From Endocalyx cinctus (taxonomy: Eukaryota; Ascomycota; Sordariomycetes; Amphisphaeriales; Apiosporaceae): a DNA stretch of 64,000 bases. The DNA lies in assembly GCA_001600455.1 (NCBI GenBank), contig BCKC01000004.1, forward strand, positions 930,001 through 994,000. The letters run 5' to 3'. The notes beneath the pieces are model-generated. The model ran no database searches and was not told the origin of the DNA. It saw only the letters and a list, made by a program, of their open reading frames with translations. This document shows, piece by piece, positions 46,776-57,632 of this stretch (its first letter is position 1; each line of letters begins with the position of its first letter). Both the position numbers and the translations under genes were made by a program.

Positions 46776-47190
46776 TCACTCCGTAACCGGGAGCATTGAA
46801 TTGTACTCGATCTTCCAGTTGCTAGCTTTGATAGAGACACAGCTCCGAGTATATCTGCCTCTATCCCGAGTGGTAGTGTTCTTGACCGCGGCATGGAAGT
46901 CTTTAGTGTAGTAGTTAAAGTCTCCGCGCGCCGTAAACATGTAGTCAGCGCTCAAATTAGCTTGTCCAGCTGTCCGAGCAAAGGCGCCCAAGTAGCGACC
47001 ACTTCGTCGGCGTTCTTATCCGGCATGACGGTGCTTGCGGTTTCGAAATACGTGTTCAACTGGTACCAGGGGATTAAGTTTCCGGCCTCCGTGAAGTTGC
47101 GCGGAAAGGTTTACGTCGCCGCAACGGCGTCACGATAGTTTTGGTATGGCACGTCGGTGGTCGAAAAGGAGAAATATTGAGAGAAGTGGA
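46776..47190 (-). pseudogene. Fragment of a FAD-linked oxidoreductase (PCMH/berberine-like)
   Basis: Read on the minus strand, one frame gives FSFSTTDVPYQNYRDAVAAT, a stop, then TFPRNFTEAGNLIPWYQLNT, YFETASTVMPDKNADEVVAT, WAPLLGQLDKL, then another stop. A shifted frame then continues the sense: LSADYMFTARGDFNYYTKDF. The order (FH-like helix, a DAG/EAG turn, a P-x(n)-T segment, a PxLxxLxxL helix, then a NYY segment) matches the substrate-side middle of fungal FAD-linked oxidases. The FAD-binding N-terminal part and the C-terminus are missing, and there are two stops plus a frameshift. GC content is clearly higher than in the flanks, as expected of former coding DNA. The family call is moderate; the broken state is clear. 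Confidence 0.45.
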
Positions 47191-48189
47191 GGCCCACTGT
47201 TTACCCCACCAAACTACTTCGCAAGACATCCATATCAAGAAATCTTCACACGCAATCGCTATCATCTTCATCGACTAGGGACTGGTTTAATATTCGAGGA
47301 TAGTTAGCTAGTTGCCAACTTGTTGTTATCACCTTTTCTTTTTTCCGTTTTTTCTTCTCTCTTTTCGTGACCATACCGTAATAACTTACCCCTGATTATA
47401 TGAGTGTAGCCATCTTGGTATTGCAGCTGCTAAATTCAAGGGAGATCATTTACATGAAAACTGCAGCTCTTAAACCGACCAAAATGGTAGATAAAAGCGG
47501 TCAATAATAATTTATTCAATGGCAGCCGATAACGAACAGCGATAAATAAGAGAGGAAAAGTCGTGATAGTCTTCGAGCGTTTCTTTATGCGAGGTCCTTT
47601 TGGTTGCATCTTTCTTATTGGTTTAGTTAGAAGGTCTCTTTTCCGCAAAAGGGCTAGAGTAAGTAGAGTTAGATATCCCCTTGACCGGTATCCCTGTCAC
47701 GGTATGGCTGAACAAGAAACATATCAACAACTTAGTATATTTGGCCCTATCTTCTGTTTATTGCTATCATTTGAGTAAAAAAAGTAAAATCGTCTATTCT
47801 TGGGTTATTGAGACGAATAGCAGCTGTAAGAATAAATGTGCTGATATTAAAAAATAATAAGAGGGAAGAGATTTTAGAGAAGGGTTGAAAGTACAAAGCT
47901 GGGAAGTGGAGTAAACTAGTGGATCCATAATTATCCCTCCCAATACTTATCTCTCTCAAGACAATATGTTACCTGCTTACCTGCCGGTTATGCTTGTACG
48001 GGGGACAGGTGTGTATAATCTGGTCTCCACCTACCGGCGGCTTGAATTGGCTATGCTTACAGATTCTTAGTTATTATCTTCGCTGCCTACCCCACTGCGT
48101 TAATTTCGCCCACTGGGATTGATTTTGTCCATGCTTAATCCTCTGTTCTTTCTTCTTTCCTAATCCTTTAACCCCTCGAGTTTCCAAAA
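47191..48189. other. Intergenic region
   Basis: 1 kb holding the MFS transporter promoter. Frames on both strands look random. Confidence 0.5.
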
Positions 48190-49720
48190 ATGTCTGCCAC
48201 GACCACTGCTATTGCCACCGAAACACAGCTTCGGGCCTCTGTGCATGCCTCCGGGCACAACCTGGACAGCAGACACTCACCTGCCGAGCCTTTCGATATC
48301 GTCGAGGCTTCGCGTCTCGCGGACTCAACTGTGCCAGAAGGTGGATATGGGTGGACTGTCATCGCAGGTTGCGCAACCTTGACATGGTGGTATCTAGGAA
48401 TGTCCTACTCCTGGGGGATCATGCAGTCGGCCTTGGTTGAAAGGGAGCTATCCTCGGCTTCCACTCTTTCCTGGATAGGATCTTTATGCGTCACATTCAA
48501 CAGCATCGGGGCATTGGTGTGGGCGAAATTCATTAGGATAGTAGGGACGAGGCAGGCGGCCTTGGTAGGGATTACCTGCCTTGGTGGTGGTTCAATTTTG
48601 AGCGGCTTTTGCACTCGAAATATTGGAGGGCTTTTTTTTACGAGTGGTGTTCTCATGGGTCTTGGGACAAGGTAAGTCCAGAAGCTGTTCAGTATTTTAA
48701 TTAAGTCTTGAGGCTGATAGGTCCTTGATTTTATAGTCTCTGTTTTATGCTTGTCTCTGTCACGCCAGCCCAATATTTCAACAAAAAAGTGGTCTGGCTA
48801 TTGGGATAATCTATGCAGCCGGTGGTCTTGGCGGTACTGCATTGACGCTTGCAATGAATAGACTCATTGGAAAAGTCGGCCCTGCATGGACTTTCCGAAT
48901 CCTTGGGTTTATGATCTTGGCAACGGGTTTGCCAGCGGCCATGGTCATAAAAGAACGTGTGCCTATCAAAAAGAATGCTTTCATCGACAGGTAAGTCAAC
49001 AAATTCTAGACCGGCCCTTTCAGGGATTCATAATTCCGTATGTTAAGAAATGTAGTACTCTCTTTAGGGACATTCGGTTTTTGCCTCTGTTAATTGCGGG
49101 AGGTCTTTCCACATTTTACTTACTCGTCGCACCATTCTTCCTTCCCCTCTACTGCACTACACTTGGGTTATCGCAGACTGCTGGTTCCGGCCTTGTCGCG
49201 GCATTCAATTTATCTTCTGCCGTTGGAAGGCTTGTCTGCGGTATACTATGCGACAGATTTGGGCCCGTAAACACACTTTTCTTCGCTCTCCTGCTAAATG
49301 CAGTAACTCTGCTTTTAGTATGGCCTTTTTCGACATCCGTGGGCCCTCTCTCTATTTTCGTGATCCTTAACGGTCTTGGAAATGGTAGCTTCTTTTCTGC
49401 TATGCCACCCGTTGTAAGCTCGCTTTTCGGGAGTCTGAGGATGCCTGTAGTAATGGGTATGATCATCACGAGTTGGGGTCCGGGGTATTTGACTGTAAGT
49501 CCCTAAGTTCTAACACATCAACGTTGTGAAAAATATTGATAACATGGCCCAGGGAGCTCCTATTGCCGGCTACCTGCTCGCTGCATACGGTGGAGAACAT
49601 GGTTCAGTAAATTCTTACCATCCAGCGATCTTCTTTGCTGGTTCGGCGGCGTTAGCTTCTTGTCTTCTGGTTGGAGTTGTACGGTTAAAGTCGAATAGAA
49701 GGATTTTCAGCAAAATCTAA
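48190..49720 (+). CDS. MFS transporter, monocarboxylate-porter type
   Basis: Four exons, 48190-48671, 48769-48990, 49068-49494, 49553-49720, encode 432 aa. All junctions keep the frame: LGT/SPIFQQKSGLAIG, FID/RDIRFLPLL, YLT/GAPIAGYLL. The fungal monocarboxylate-porter subfamily starts with PEGGYGWTVIAGCATLTWW, exactly as here. Loop 2-3 reads VWAKFIRIVGTRQ and loop 8-9 reads GRLVCGILCDRFGPVNTLF, the MFS motif-A positions. About 12 membrane helices can be placed. A plasma-membrane carboxylate or metabolite carrier is the usual role; the substrate is unknown. For the first intron, the nearer acceptor TTATAG leads to a stop, so CGCCAG before 48769 is chosen. The neighbouring FAD relic and amidohydrolase may once have formed a catabolic group, but spacing does not prove it. 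Confidence 0.88.
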
Positions 49721-50525
49721 TCAAGAAGAACTCGATGCAGATGACTAGAAGATATTTATGCCAAGACGAAAAAAAAAGGTCTGTAGAGCAGTTTGCTACG
49801 TTCAGGATACACTGTAATTAACTATTTCACTCGAATATATCGATTAGGAGTTTAATAGTTAACCCACATCATCTAGGTCGGAGCACCATTAAAAGCTACC
49901 GCCCTAATATTTAATCATCTTCCTGAACTTTGACGAGTCTCAAATTCAAGGTTCATTCATAGAATTAACTTGGTTTGATTTGTGCTGTTCGGATATAGGC
50001 ACGATTGTAATAGATTATTAGTGTGGTCGTGGAAGTAGGGTGACACATTCACGAACACACACAAGAATAAGCTTAGGCCCTCGGGGAAAATGTGCAAAGA
50101 GAGCTGATACTGTAACTAATTAGACGAGGAAGACGGTTTACCAATTTGATATGTCACTCGACTATACCTCCGTATTCTTGGTTCTGTAATAGATGAAGAC
50201 ACCATCGAATACAAGACTATGGAGATGTTGTATATACTTGACAACTCACAACTTGCGTAAATTAATCAATAATTTTGGTATCATATACAGATACATATGT
50301 TGACTCATTGTGGCGGTTCTCATATTTTCTTTGAGCTCTGGAATTCTCTCCTACTCCGGTCTGCTTGGCGCTCTAGTCCCGGGTTTCATTTTATCATCGG
50401 GACATTGACCCACTAAAACACCCGTTCATCTTACTCCGAGAGACGCCGTCCCGTCTGTCTGAGCCTAAATTTATATCCGAGCATACATCTACATCTAACC
50501 GTGATTTACCCCTTATTCCCGAGTG

Positions 50526-50532
50526 TATAAAT
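50526..50532 (+). promoter_or_regulatory. TATA box before small ORF
   Basis: TATAAAT lies 43 bases before the ATG at 50569, in a CACGCGTGA-containing, less AT-rich context. It is the main reason for keeping the small ORF as a candidate. Confidence 0.3.
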
Positions 50533-50568
50533 CCCACGCGTGACTCCCAATACAAAGTAGCAAAATAA

Positions 50569-50850
50569 ATGGTCTATCTAATCATTCCAGACGCCAAAAG
50601 GCATGAATTGTTTCAAAGACGGGCCGAACATGAATCAAAACTCTGGCTCAACATCGCCGGATACCTTTATGCTGCAATTTTAAATCACGTTTCCAAACTA
50701 TATATCTTGTTGGTTCGGATTTCGGTCTGTGCTAGGGTACAAAGAAATCAGGATATCAGTAATTATATCTCAGAAGGGCAGGTTTTTGTTTCTGTCCCAG
50801 TTCTACCTGAGATTAAGAAGATAATCATTACTTCAATTTATTTTGCCTAA
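50569..50850 (+). CDS. Possible small hypothetical protein (93 aa)
   Basis: The ATG at 50569 opens MVYLIIPDAKRHELFQRRAE and continues with a moderately hydrophobic stretch (IAGYLYAAILNHVSKLYILL). I do not recognise a family. It could be a real small protein, the first exon of a larger degraded gene, or chance. Confidence 0.2.
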   Translation: MVYLIIPDAKRHELFQRRAEHESKLWLNIAGYLYAAILNHVSKLYILLVRISVCARVQRNQDISNYISEGQVFVSVPVLPEIKKIIITSIYFA

Positions 50851-51148
50851 ATTTGTTGCAGTATATTCTTGCGCAGTAAGATGGAGTATCTTATTACAAA
50901 TCTACAGTTACCTAAATTACCATATACAGCAATATTCTGCGATCGATAATTGAATCGTACGAATAAGGAGACCTTTGCTTATCAAACTATAGTACAGAAT
51001 GTCGCACCCCTCTTCTTCTCTCCAACTTCCAAATAGTAGAAAAGGGGCGGGGTAGAAAGTTGGCGGTTTCACGGATGGTATGTGGCCATTCTCTCTTCAT
51101 CTTCGTAAAGTCATAATATTAGACTAAGAGGCGAGATAATCATATAAA

Positions 51149-52528
51149 ATGGCGATTACTGTTGAAGCCAGCATTCGAGTTGATGATCTGAATAGCCACG
51201 GGCTGAAAGGCCTCGGCATGAAAGATGTCAAGGCGTTGCCATATTATAAGCCGACGCCAGCGGATATTGTCATCAACAACCGTAAACCCGACGACAAGAA
51301 ACGGATCCTGTTCAAAAATGTGAATATTTTCGATTCAACCGGTACTGATATCTACTCCGGATACGTCTTGATAGAAGGTGAGCACATAAAGCAAGTCGAA
51401 TCCACTTCCATTAATTTTCTCCCCGATGACGACACTTTGGTCATCGACGGACACGGTACCAAAACCTTGATGAGTGGCCTCATAGACTCGCACACTCATC
51501 TAAGCTGGAATGACGCGTCAACTCTTGACGAGCTCACCTCTCTACCTATCGAGGAGCACGTGTTAGTTACCGCACAATCGGCCAAGACTTACCTCGATTG
51601 CGGCTACACGATGTGTTTTGGGGCGGCGAGCGCGCAGCCACGTCTCGACCTGGCCATCAAGCACGGCATCAAGCAGGGTATGATCCCGGGGCCACGCACG
51701 CTCTCCAACTGCCAGGAGATCACGACCACAGACGGTGCCATCATCCCGAGCATCTCCAAGTTCGCCGACGGCGCCGAAGCCATGCGCCGCACGGTCCAGG
51801 AGTACGCAGCGATGGGTGTCGATAATATCAAGTTAAGCATGACGGGCGACTACGCCCACGATACCATGAGCGCGCAGGAGACGTACTTCACCTTGGAAGA
51901 GACGCGGGCGGCGGTCAATACGGCTCACGAGCTTGGAAAGCGCGTGTGCGCGCACGCGCGGTCGGCCGTTTCGGTCCGGTTGTGCGCCTTAGCCGGGGTG
52001 GACGTAATCTACCACGCGTCGTTCGCGGACGCCGAGTCGATCGATATGCTGGCGGCTCTGAAGGATCGTGTCTACGTCGCTCCGGCCATTAACTTTCCTC
52101 TGCTGAGCTGTTCGGGAGCGGCGATCGGTTACGGTATCACACCAGAGATCGCGGTCGAGAAGGGGTGGAAGAATGAAGTAGACGTGGCGTGCGCGGCTAT
52201 GAAAATGATGCACGAGAAAGGCATCCGGGTGCTCCCGGGGGGTGATTACGGGTTCGCGTGGTCACCCCATGGGACGTATGCCAACGATCTTGCCCATTTC
52301 GTTAACCTCTTTGGCTATAGCCCAAAGGAAAGCTTGATCGCTGCCACCGCTCTGGGCGGGGAGATGATGGGTTACCCTGAGCTTCTCGGTAAGGTCCAAC
52401 CGGGTTACTACGCTGATGTCATACTTGTGGATGGAAACCCTCTAGAGAATATTGATGTTCTCCAAGATACGTCAAAGTTGCATACCGTTGTTATTAACGG
52501 TCATGTTCACAAAAATATAGCCTCCTAA
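51149..52528 (+). CDS. Metal-dependent amidohydrolase
   Basis: One uninterrupted 459-aa frame from a clear ATG. Amidohydrolases hydrolyse amide or related bonds in small molecules or dipeptides with a binuclear or mononuclear metal site. Ligands are all visible: His115 and His117 (DSHTHLSW), Lys228 (NIKLSMTGD, probably the carboxylated bridge), His269 (VCAHARS), His289 (VIYHASF) and Asp366 (LPGGDYGFAW). The C-terminal strands (KVQPGYYADVILVDGNPLEN) close the composite beta-sandwich started by residues 50-105. This sequence type groups with imidazolonepropionase-like and prolidase-like enzymes; the true substrate is unknown. There is no signal peptide. The core (51590-52270) is markedly GC-rich compared with both flanks. 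The MFS transporter upstream, in the same direction, would suit an uptake-plus-hydrolysis pair, but 1.4 kb separates them. Confidence 0.9.
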   Translation: MAITVEASIRVDDLNSHGLKGLGMKDVKALPYYKPTPADIVINNRKPDDKKRILFKNVNIFDSTGTDIYSGYVLIEGEHIKQVESTSINFLPDDDTLVIDGHGTKTLMSGLIDSHTHLSWNDASTLDELTSLPIEEHVLVTAQSAKTYLDCGYTMCFGAASAQPRLDLAIKHGIKQGMIPGPRTLSNCQEITTTDGAIIPSISKFADGAEAMRRTVQEYAAMGVDNIKLSMTGDYAHDTMSAQETYFTLEETRAAVNTAHELGKRVCAHARSAVSVRLCALAGVDVIYHASFADAESIDMLAALKDRVYVAPAINFPLLSCSGAAIGYGITPEIAVEKGWKNEVDVACAAMKMMHEKGIRVLPGGDYGFAWSPHGTYANDLAHFVNLFGYSPKESLIAATALGGEMMGYPELLGKVQPGYYADVILVDGNPLENIDVLQDTSKLHTVVINGHVHKNIAS

Positions 52529-54213
52529 TAAGGGAGATATATGGAATATTGCGATGATATTTGCCTTCCTCTTCGATGGGAAGATATCTGCCTGTTTCTA
52601 ACTTCAATTCATTTCAAATTTCACTCTTTTTATGATGCATATTGTTATGCCACCTCAATCTTATCAGCTAGTGCTACATAGTTTCTCTTCGCTTTTACTC
52701 AAGCACGGATGGTCTTAATTAAGTCTGCTCGTGATAGTCTAGGCGCATACTAGAAATAATCAGGGTTGCTCAGGGCAACTAACTCAGTCTTCTTACTGTG
52801 GCGTCTAGAATTGTAGTAGGTGGCAACTCGGCGTTTCCGAAGTCCATAAGCCGCTGGGATAAACATGGATTCGGGTGGTAGAATAGGGTCAATTTTGAGA
52901 CAGTCTCTCTAGTAAGTAATAATTATAATCAATTAATTATCGTAGAGTCATTAATACGTACCCAGTTCTTGAGGGGTCATAAATAAACATTGATAATGGC
53001 GGAGTACCTCGCTGAAATCTCATTGTCAAATAATAAAGCTAATATGTAAATATACTACGATTCTAATTTTTGTGCTTGGGTTCAAGCAAATAATACATGT
53101 GGATTTCGCCTCGCAAAGGTCGTGAATCCTAGATTCTTTTTATGACAATACGAACACAACCAAGAAGCGTACATTCTAGTATATATATTCTGGAAGAAAT
53201 CTTTTGATCATCGGGATGCTTTGCTCTGTTCCAAAAGAATATCGAGTGCATCAACCTGATCCGAAATAAGAATTTTGAATGTGGTGATGCAGGACTCCCG
53301 TCTATCTTCAAAATCTCGAAACGCTTGAACATTTGGTCCAGATACGAATTCGAGAACCATGTAACTTTTCTTCCATTGAGAACTGCCCAGATCAACAGAA
53401 CGAGCAACTCACTACCTCACACTTAGATGCCTGTAGCGGCGAACCTTGCTAGCTTAATAACCCTTACACGAATGTTCTCGCTGAAGTCCTGCCCAATCAA
53501 CAACTAACCCGACTGAAACGATAGAAAATCCCCCCAAAATCTCCCGACAAAATTGTATTAATATTGATCGATCGGGCAGTACTCGCATAACGACGAGAGA
53601 GTGGATGAGTCAAAATAGAAGGCCTAGACTAGCAGCAACAGTTGAGCGAAAATGTTAGATAAGAAATTTACAGAAGAAAACGTTTTTCTAGAGCTACCTA
53701 TGGCCTTTTATTTCTCGTGATATAAATATTAGAGGCGTATATCAAGATATATTTATCTACCTCGGCGTCGTGGTTAACCCAGAGGTTCTTGGTTGTAAAG
53801 GCTGTAGTTGGTAAATAGTTATTAATTAAGTCAAATTAAGTCAAATTATGTCTAATATTGTAATTTGACCCGGTGTCTATTTCGATGATTCTGTGTATTT
53901 GTTTTTTTTCTTCTTGGTTCTTGGTCCTATCTATCGCTTTTAGATTGGGTGAGTCTGTGTCAATTGAGACTGTCTGTCTTAACAAGGAGACTATAATCTT
54001 TCGTTGAGCTTTCAACCCATCCTATCCATCAAAACTTTGTCTTGTGATCATTAAAAATTACACGTATATTTATATAGGTACCCGTGGATGCCAATAAATC
54101 TACTAGATCTGTTTCTATTAAATTCGTTTCTAAATTTCATCTATCATAAAAACTAAACGGGATATCATTCGCTTTCCTTTGTTTCGCCCTTAAAATTTCC
54201 ATTTCTCTTCCTC
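52529..54213. other. Intergenic region
   Basis: 1.7 kb of AT-rich sequence. The minus-strand frame 53129-53407 shows no recognised motif. The end holds the promoter of the small secreted protein gene. Confidence 0.5.
54065..54078 (+). promoter_or_regulatory. TATA-like element before effector candidate
   Basis: TATATTTATATAGG lies about 140 bases before the proposed start codon. Plausible core promoter; assigned by sequence and position only. Confidence 0.3.
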
Positions 54214-54879
54214 ATGGTAAGTGATATCACTCCTATTCGCTTTCTATTAGCCGAATTTAGTATACTTTCTTGTTTTCTTCTTATTTTGCAGTAAAAGTTT
54301 TTTTGGATGGTTATTCTCAACTAACTCACACTCCTACCTCAGCGCGCTTTCATCACTCTATTGGCTCTTTCTGGGCTCTTTTTATTATCTACTGCTCATT
54401 CTGATGATCCGTTCGAGTTTTTCGATCGGAGATGCAATCCATTTGAAGCAACGTCAAGCATACCCATGGGTAGCGACATCACGGCAGCCGTCTGGAGCGG
54501 ATGCGATGTAATTAACGAAGGACCGCTTCGTCACGATTCATTGGTCAAGGCAACCGTCAATATTTCATCTACTCGCGCCATGCAGTTTACCTTGGGTAAC
54601 CACCATCACCACAAATGGATGATTAACCGGGAAGCCTGCGTCCAGGTTATGAGCACGATCATGAACACTTGTCGGGAATTCTCCGGCGATATTCCCACCA
54701 CGAATGGTGGTTCAGTCAGGGTTAAACATCGTGGTTATGGTATATTTAGCACTAGGCCCCGTTGGAATGCTGATACAGATTATTCGGATAAAGCGGAACA
54801 AGTACAAAGCGCAACTGCTCCTGATACAACTTCAACGGATGAGCCACGAGAGCGACGGGGGGATCCGTCAGATATGTAA
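54214..54879 (+). CDS. Small secreted protein, candidate effector, with a start-codon micro-exon
   Basis: The proposed coding part is ATG (54214-54216), an intron with donor GTAAGT and acceptor CTACCTCAG, then 54343-54879; 179 aa. Joining gives MRAFITLLALSGLFLLSTAH, a textbook signal peptide. Without this splice the downstream frame has no ATG before the mature part (a TAA lies at 54322). The nearer acceptor TTTTGCAG would put TAA straight after ATG. The mature protein is small, with four Cys (RRCNPFE, SGCDVIN, REACVQV, NTCREF), a GNHHHHKW stretch, one NIS sequon, and a disordered, charged C-terminus (DEPRERRGDPSD). The block REACVQVMSTIMNTC followed later by GG resembles the helical part of fungal small cysteine-rich effectors, such as the Ecp2/Hce2 group, only loosely. 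Function is unknown. Confidence 0.7.
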
Positions 54880-55686
54880 TTCTTTTTCTTCTTGCAATAT
54901 AGAACCTCCAACTTAGCTTAATGTGAGAATTTACTCTCCTGTTACCCTGAAGGAATTAGCTTAATCATCACGTAGACAATATACTTCCAAAATAATCAAC
55001 GAAATATGCAGTACCAGATTGAATAAAACATGGTAATGCATTAAGAAGGCATAGTACGATGATTACTCAATAAAGGGCGACATAAATATAATAAATGCTC
55101 AGTTTGGATACTTCGGAGCGACCCTTTAAGCAGCGTGAAAAGCCCATTGCAAGTGCGCGCATATAGTTTTGATGTTCTACGCATCTCAGAATGGTAGGTA
55201 GCCATCTTAATATATTTGGATGAAAAAAAAAGAAGATTGGATATTGAGATTTCAGCTCCCTTGGATTGAATAACTCATTTAAGAAGAGCTTTCTAACATC
55301 TAATTATTTCCTAAGATTTCGTGATGAGTATACATAGGCAGCTACCTAGGTGTATATCTACATGACTGTAGCCGAGGGTAAGAAGGCTCGGCAGTCTAAA
55401 TTCCACCTATAGCATCGTATCCTCAAGTGAGCCATCACTGAACGGATCTATCGTCTCTATGTACCCCTCATATAGTGATGGCATGGATGTATATTGGATA
55501 TAGAGTGATAATATATACATTTATCATATCTAAATCGTGTAATAACAGGTATGTTTATCGTGATTATATATAATGCTGTCGATTTGAATATTCGAATTAG
55601 CCTGCAGCGAAGAATAACTTCAAGTACTTCTTCTGATAACTAGTTGCCTAGGCAAGAGTGAAGTTATACTACAAACTAAAAATATC
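54880..55686. other. Intergenic region
   Basis: 800 bases with one ACCTAGGT palindrome (55344) and the GH43 promoter. No gene seen. Confidence 0.5.
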
Positions 55687-57632
55687 ATGTTTCGTTCTGG
55701 CCTTTTCCCTCTGATATACTTATTTACAGCCGTCCGCGCTCTAAAAAATCCTATTTTGCCAGGGTGGGTACTAAATTATCACGCAATTCTTAAAGGTTGA
55801 TTCTCTATTGTTTACAGTATCCATGCAGATGGAATCCAGACCCGTCTGTGCTCAGGGTGAACGACACATACTACATCGCGGTATCATCATTTCTCACTCA
55901 TCCCAGCATACCCATATACCAGTCTAGGGACCTCGCAAATTGGGATCTTATCGCTCATGCACTCGACAAGCCAGGCAAGATACCCTTGCATGGGATAGTC
56001 ACGGGAAATGGTCAGTGTTAACTCCACTCATGAGGTTCAAAAAGGAGAAGAAACGTTTTTGGTAAATAATTATCCCTAAGCTAACGCACAAACTAGGAGT
56101 CTGGGCACCATCCCTCTCATATATCGACGGCTTATTCTACATCACCTCAATGACAATGTGGGGCTCCGATGCCGATGCCCGAAGTTACCCGCGGGTATTC
56201 TGGGTCTCGTCTCCGGACCTGCACACGTGGTCCGATATCATCTGGGGCGAGCCGTACGGCATCGATCCGCACCTTTTTTGGGATCCTACGTCGGGGAAAG
56301 TCTATCTAACCATGATGGGCTTAAATAACGGATACGACCGACTTTGGGGCATAAGCCAATGCGAGGTGGACCTCCTGAGCGGGAAATGTGTCGGCGCGTT
56401 TAGGAGTATATGGAACGGCACCATGCCCGTAACAAATACCACGCGACCTGAGGGCCCCAAGCTTTTTCGGAGAGAGGGGTATTACTATTTGCTCATCGCG
56501 GAAGGGGGCACGGGCGAAACGCACCGTGCGTCTATCGCCAGGTCGGAATCTCCTGAAGGGCCGTGGGTGACGTCGCCGAAGAATCCGCTGATCTTTAATG
56601 GCGAGAACCTTAATTTGACCGTCGCCGCGACGGGCCACGCCACATTTGCTAACACCCCAGATGGGATGTGGTTCGCCACATTCCTGGCACGACGGATGCT
56701 CGCTGACTCGTCGTCGCCCTTAGGAAGAGAAACTTTCTTCGCGCCCGTGACGTGGGATGAAGAGGGCTGGCCTACGATGAATAATGGGGAATACGTACTC
56801 TTAAGTCAGAAGTATGACGACTATGGACCTGACCGAGAGCCACTGGAATTAACCGTGTATGAAGACATGTTCGAGGGGCCGGAACTGAGAATGGGATGGT
56901 ACGAGCTGCGGTCTCCTTACACGCAGAACTACGAACTTATGAGCGGAGGTGATGGTGGGATTCGACTGGTCCCCAACGTGTTCACCCTCAGCGATCGCGA
57001 TACTCCGGCCGCTATTTTGAGAAAGCAGATCTCGCTCAACATGACCTTCTCAGCAGAAATACTGCCGACGGAGCTACCTCTGGGTCCATACCAAGCTGTC
57101 GGCGTGTCGGCGTACGTGAGCGCCGAATCGCATCAGGATATTGGCTTGCGAGGTTGCAGAACCGTTGAGGGGATGTGTCTGTTTGTCGACAGACTGACGA
57201 ACTCGCCTGGCCCAGGCACTCGTCCATTGGTACGTAGATGACGATTCCGCTTACCTTTTTACGTGTATGCAAGCATATATAAAGCGAGCCTCGCCTCATG
57301 ATTACTGAACTTAAATCGAATGCCTACAGACTACCGAATATCCTCTAAATTCCACTCTCATCGGTATACCCTCTGGCTTATCACTGCACATTCGCGCGCA
57401 GCCCTTAACCTACAAATTAGGCTATTCGATCAAGGAAGGCGATGATACTGATGTCATCTGGCTCGAAGAGTTTCCAACGTCGACGATGCAGCCTGGATTC
57501 GATGGGTCGATGTTCGCTCTCTTCGCCACGGGGGATGGGTTCCCCTGGCCTTTTGATGCCCCTGACGTCGGTTTCAGTCGTGTGTTAGAGATGTACTACG
57601 AGGAGGGGCTAGAGGATTACATAAATGCGTAA
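55687..57632 (+). CDS. Secreted glycoside hydrolase family 43 (beta-xylosidase/arabinofuranosidase type)
   Basis: Four exons, 55687-55763, 55829-56010, 56097-57229, 57330-57632, encode 564 aa. GH43 enzymes trim xylan and arabinan side chains outside the cell. A signal peptide opens it (MFRSGLFPLIYLFTAVRA). The first splice restores NPILPGWNPDPSVLRVND, using the acceptor CATGCAG before 55829 rather than the earlier TTTACAG, which gives a wrong phase. The catalytic set is present: base Asp30 (NPDPS), pKa-tuning Asp143 (YGIDPHLFW) and acid Glu205 (RPEGPKLF). The five-bladed propeller is followed from about residue 330 by the beta-sandwich common in GH43 xylosidases (FEGPELRMGWYELRSPYTQ). Length and organisation are normal. 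Donors GTGGGT and GTCAGT are less common but legal. Confidence 0.9.

Larger units (their letters stand above)
49721..51148. other. Intergenic region with a possible small gene
   Basis: 1.4 kb between transporter and amidohydrolase. The only candidate is the 93-aa frame at 50569-50850, listed separately; the rest shows nothing. Confidence 0.5.

Noticed and set aside
46893..47138. 81-aa plus-strand frame
   Set aside because: It is opposite the FAD-oxidase-like relic, whose minus-strand translation has far better protein character.
53129..53407. 92-aa minus-strand frame between amidohydrolase and effector candidate
   Set aside because: No motif, no splice-joined continuation, AT-rich codons; likely chance.
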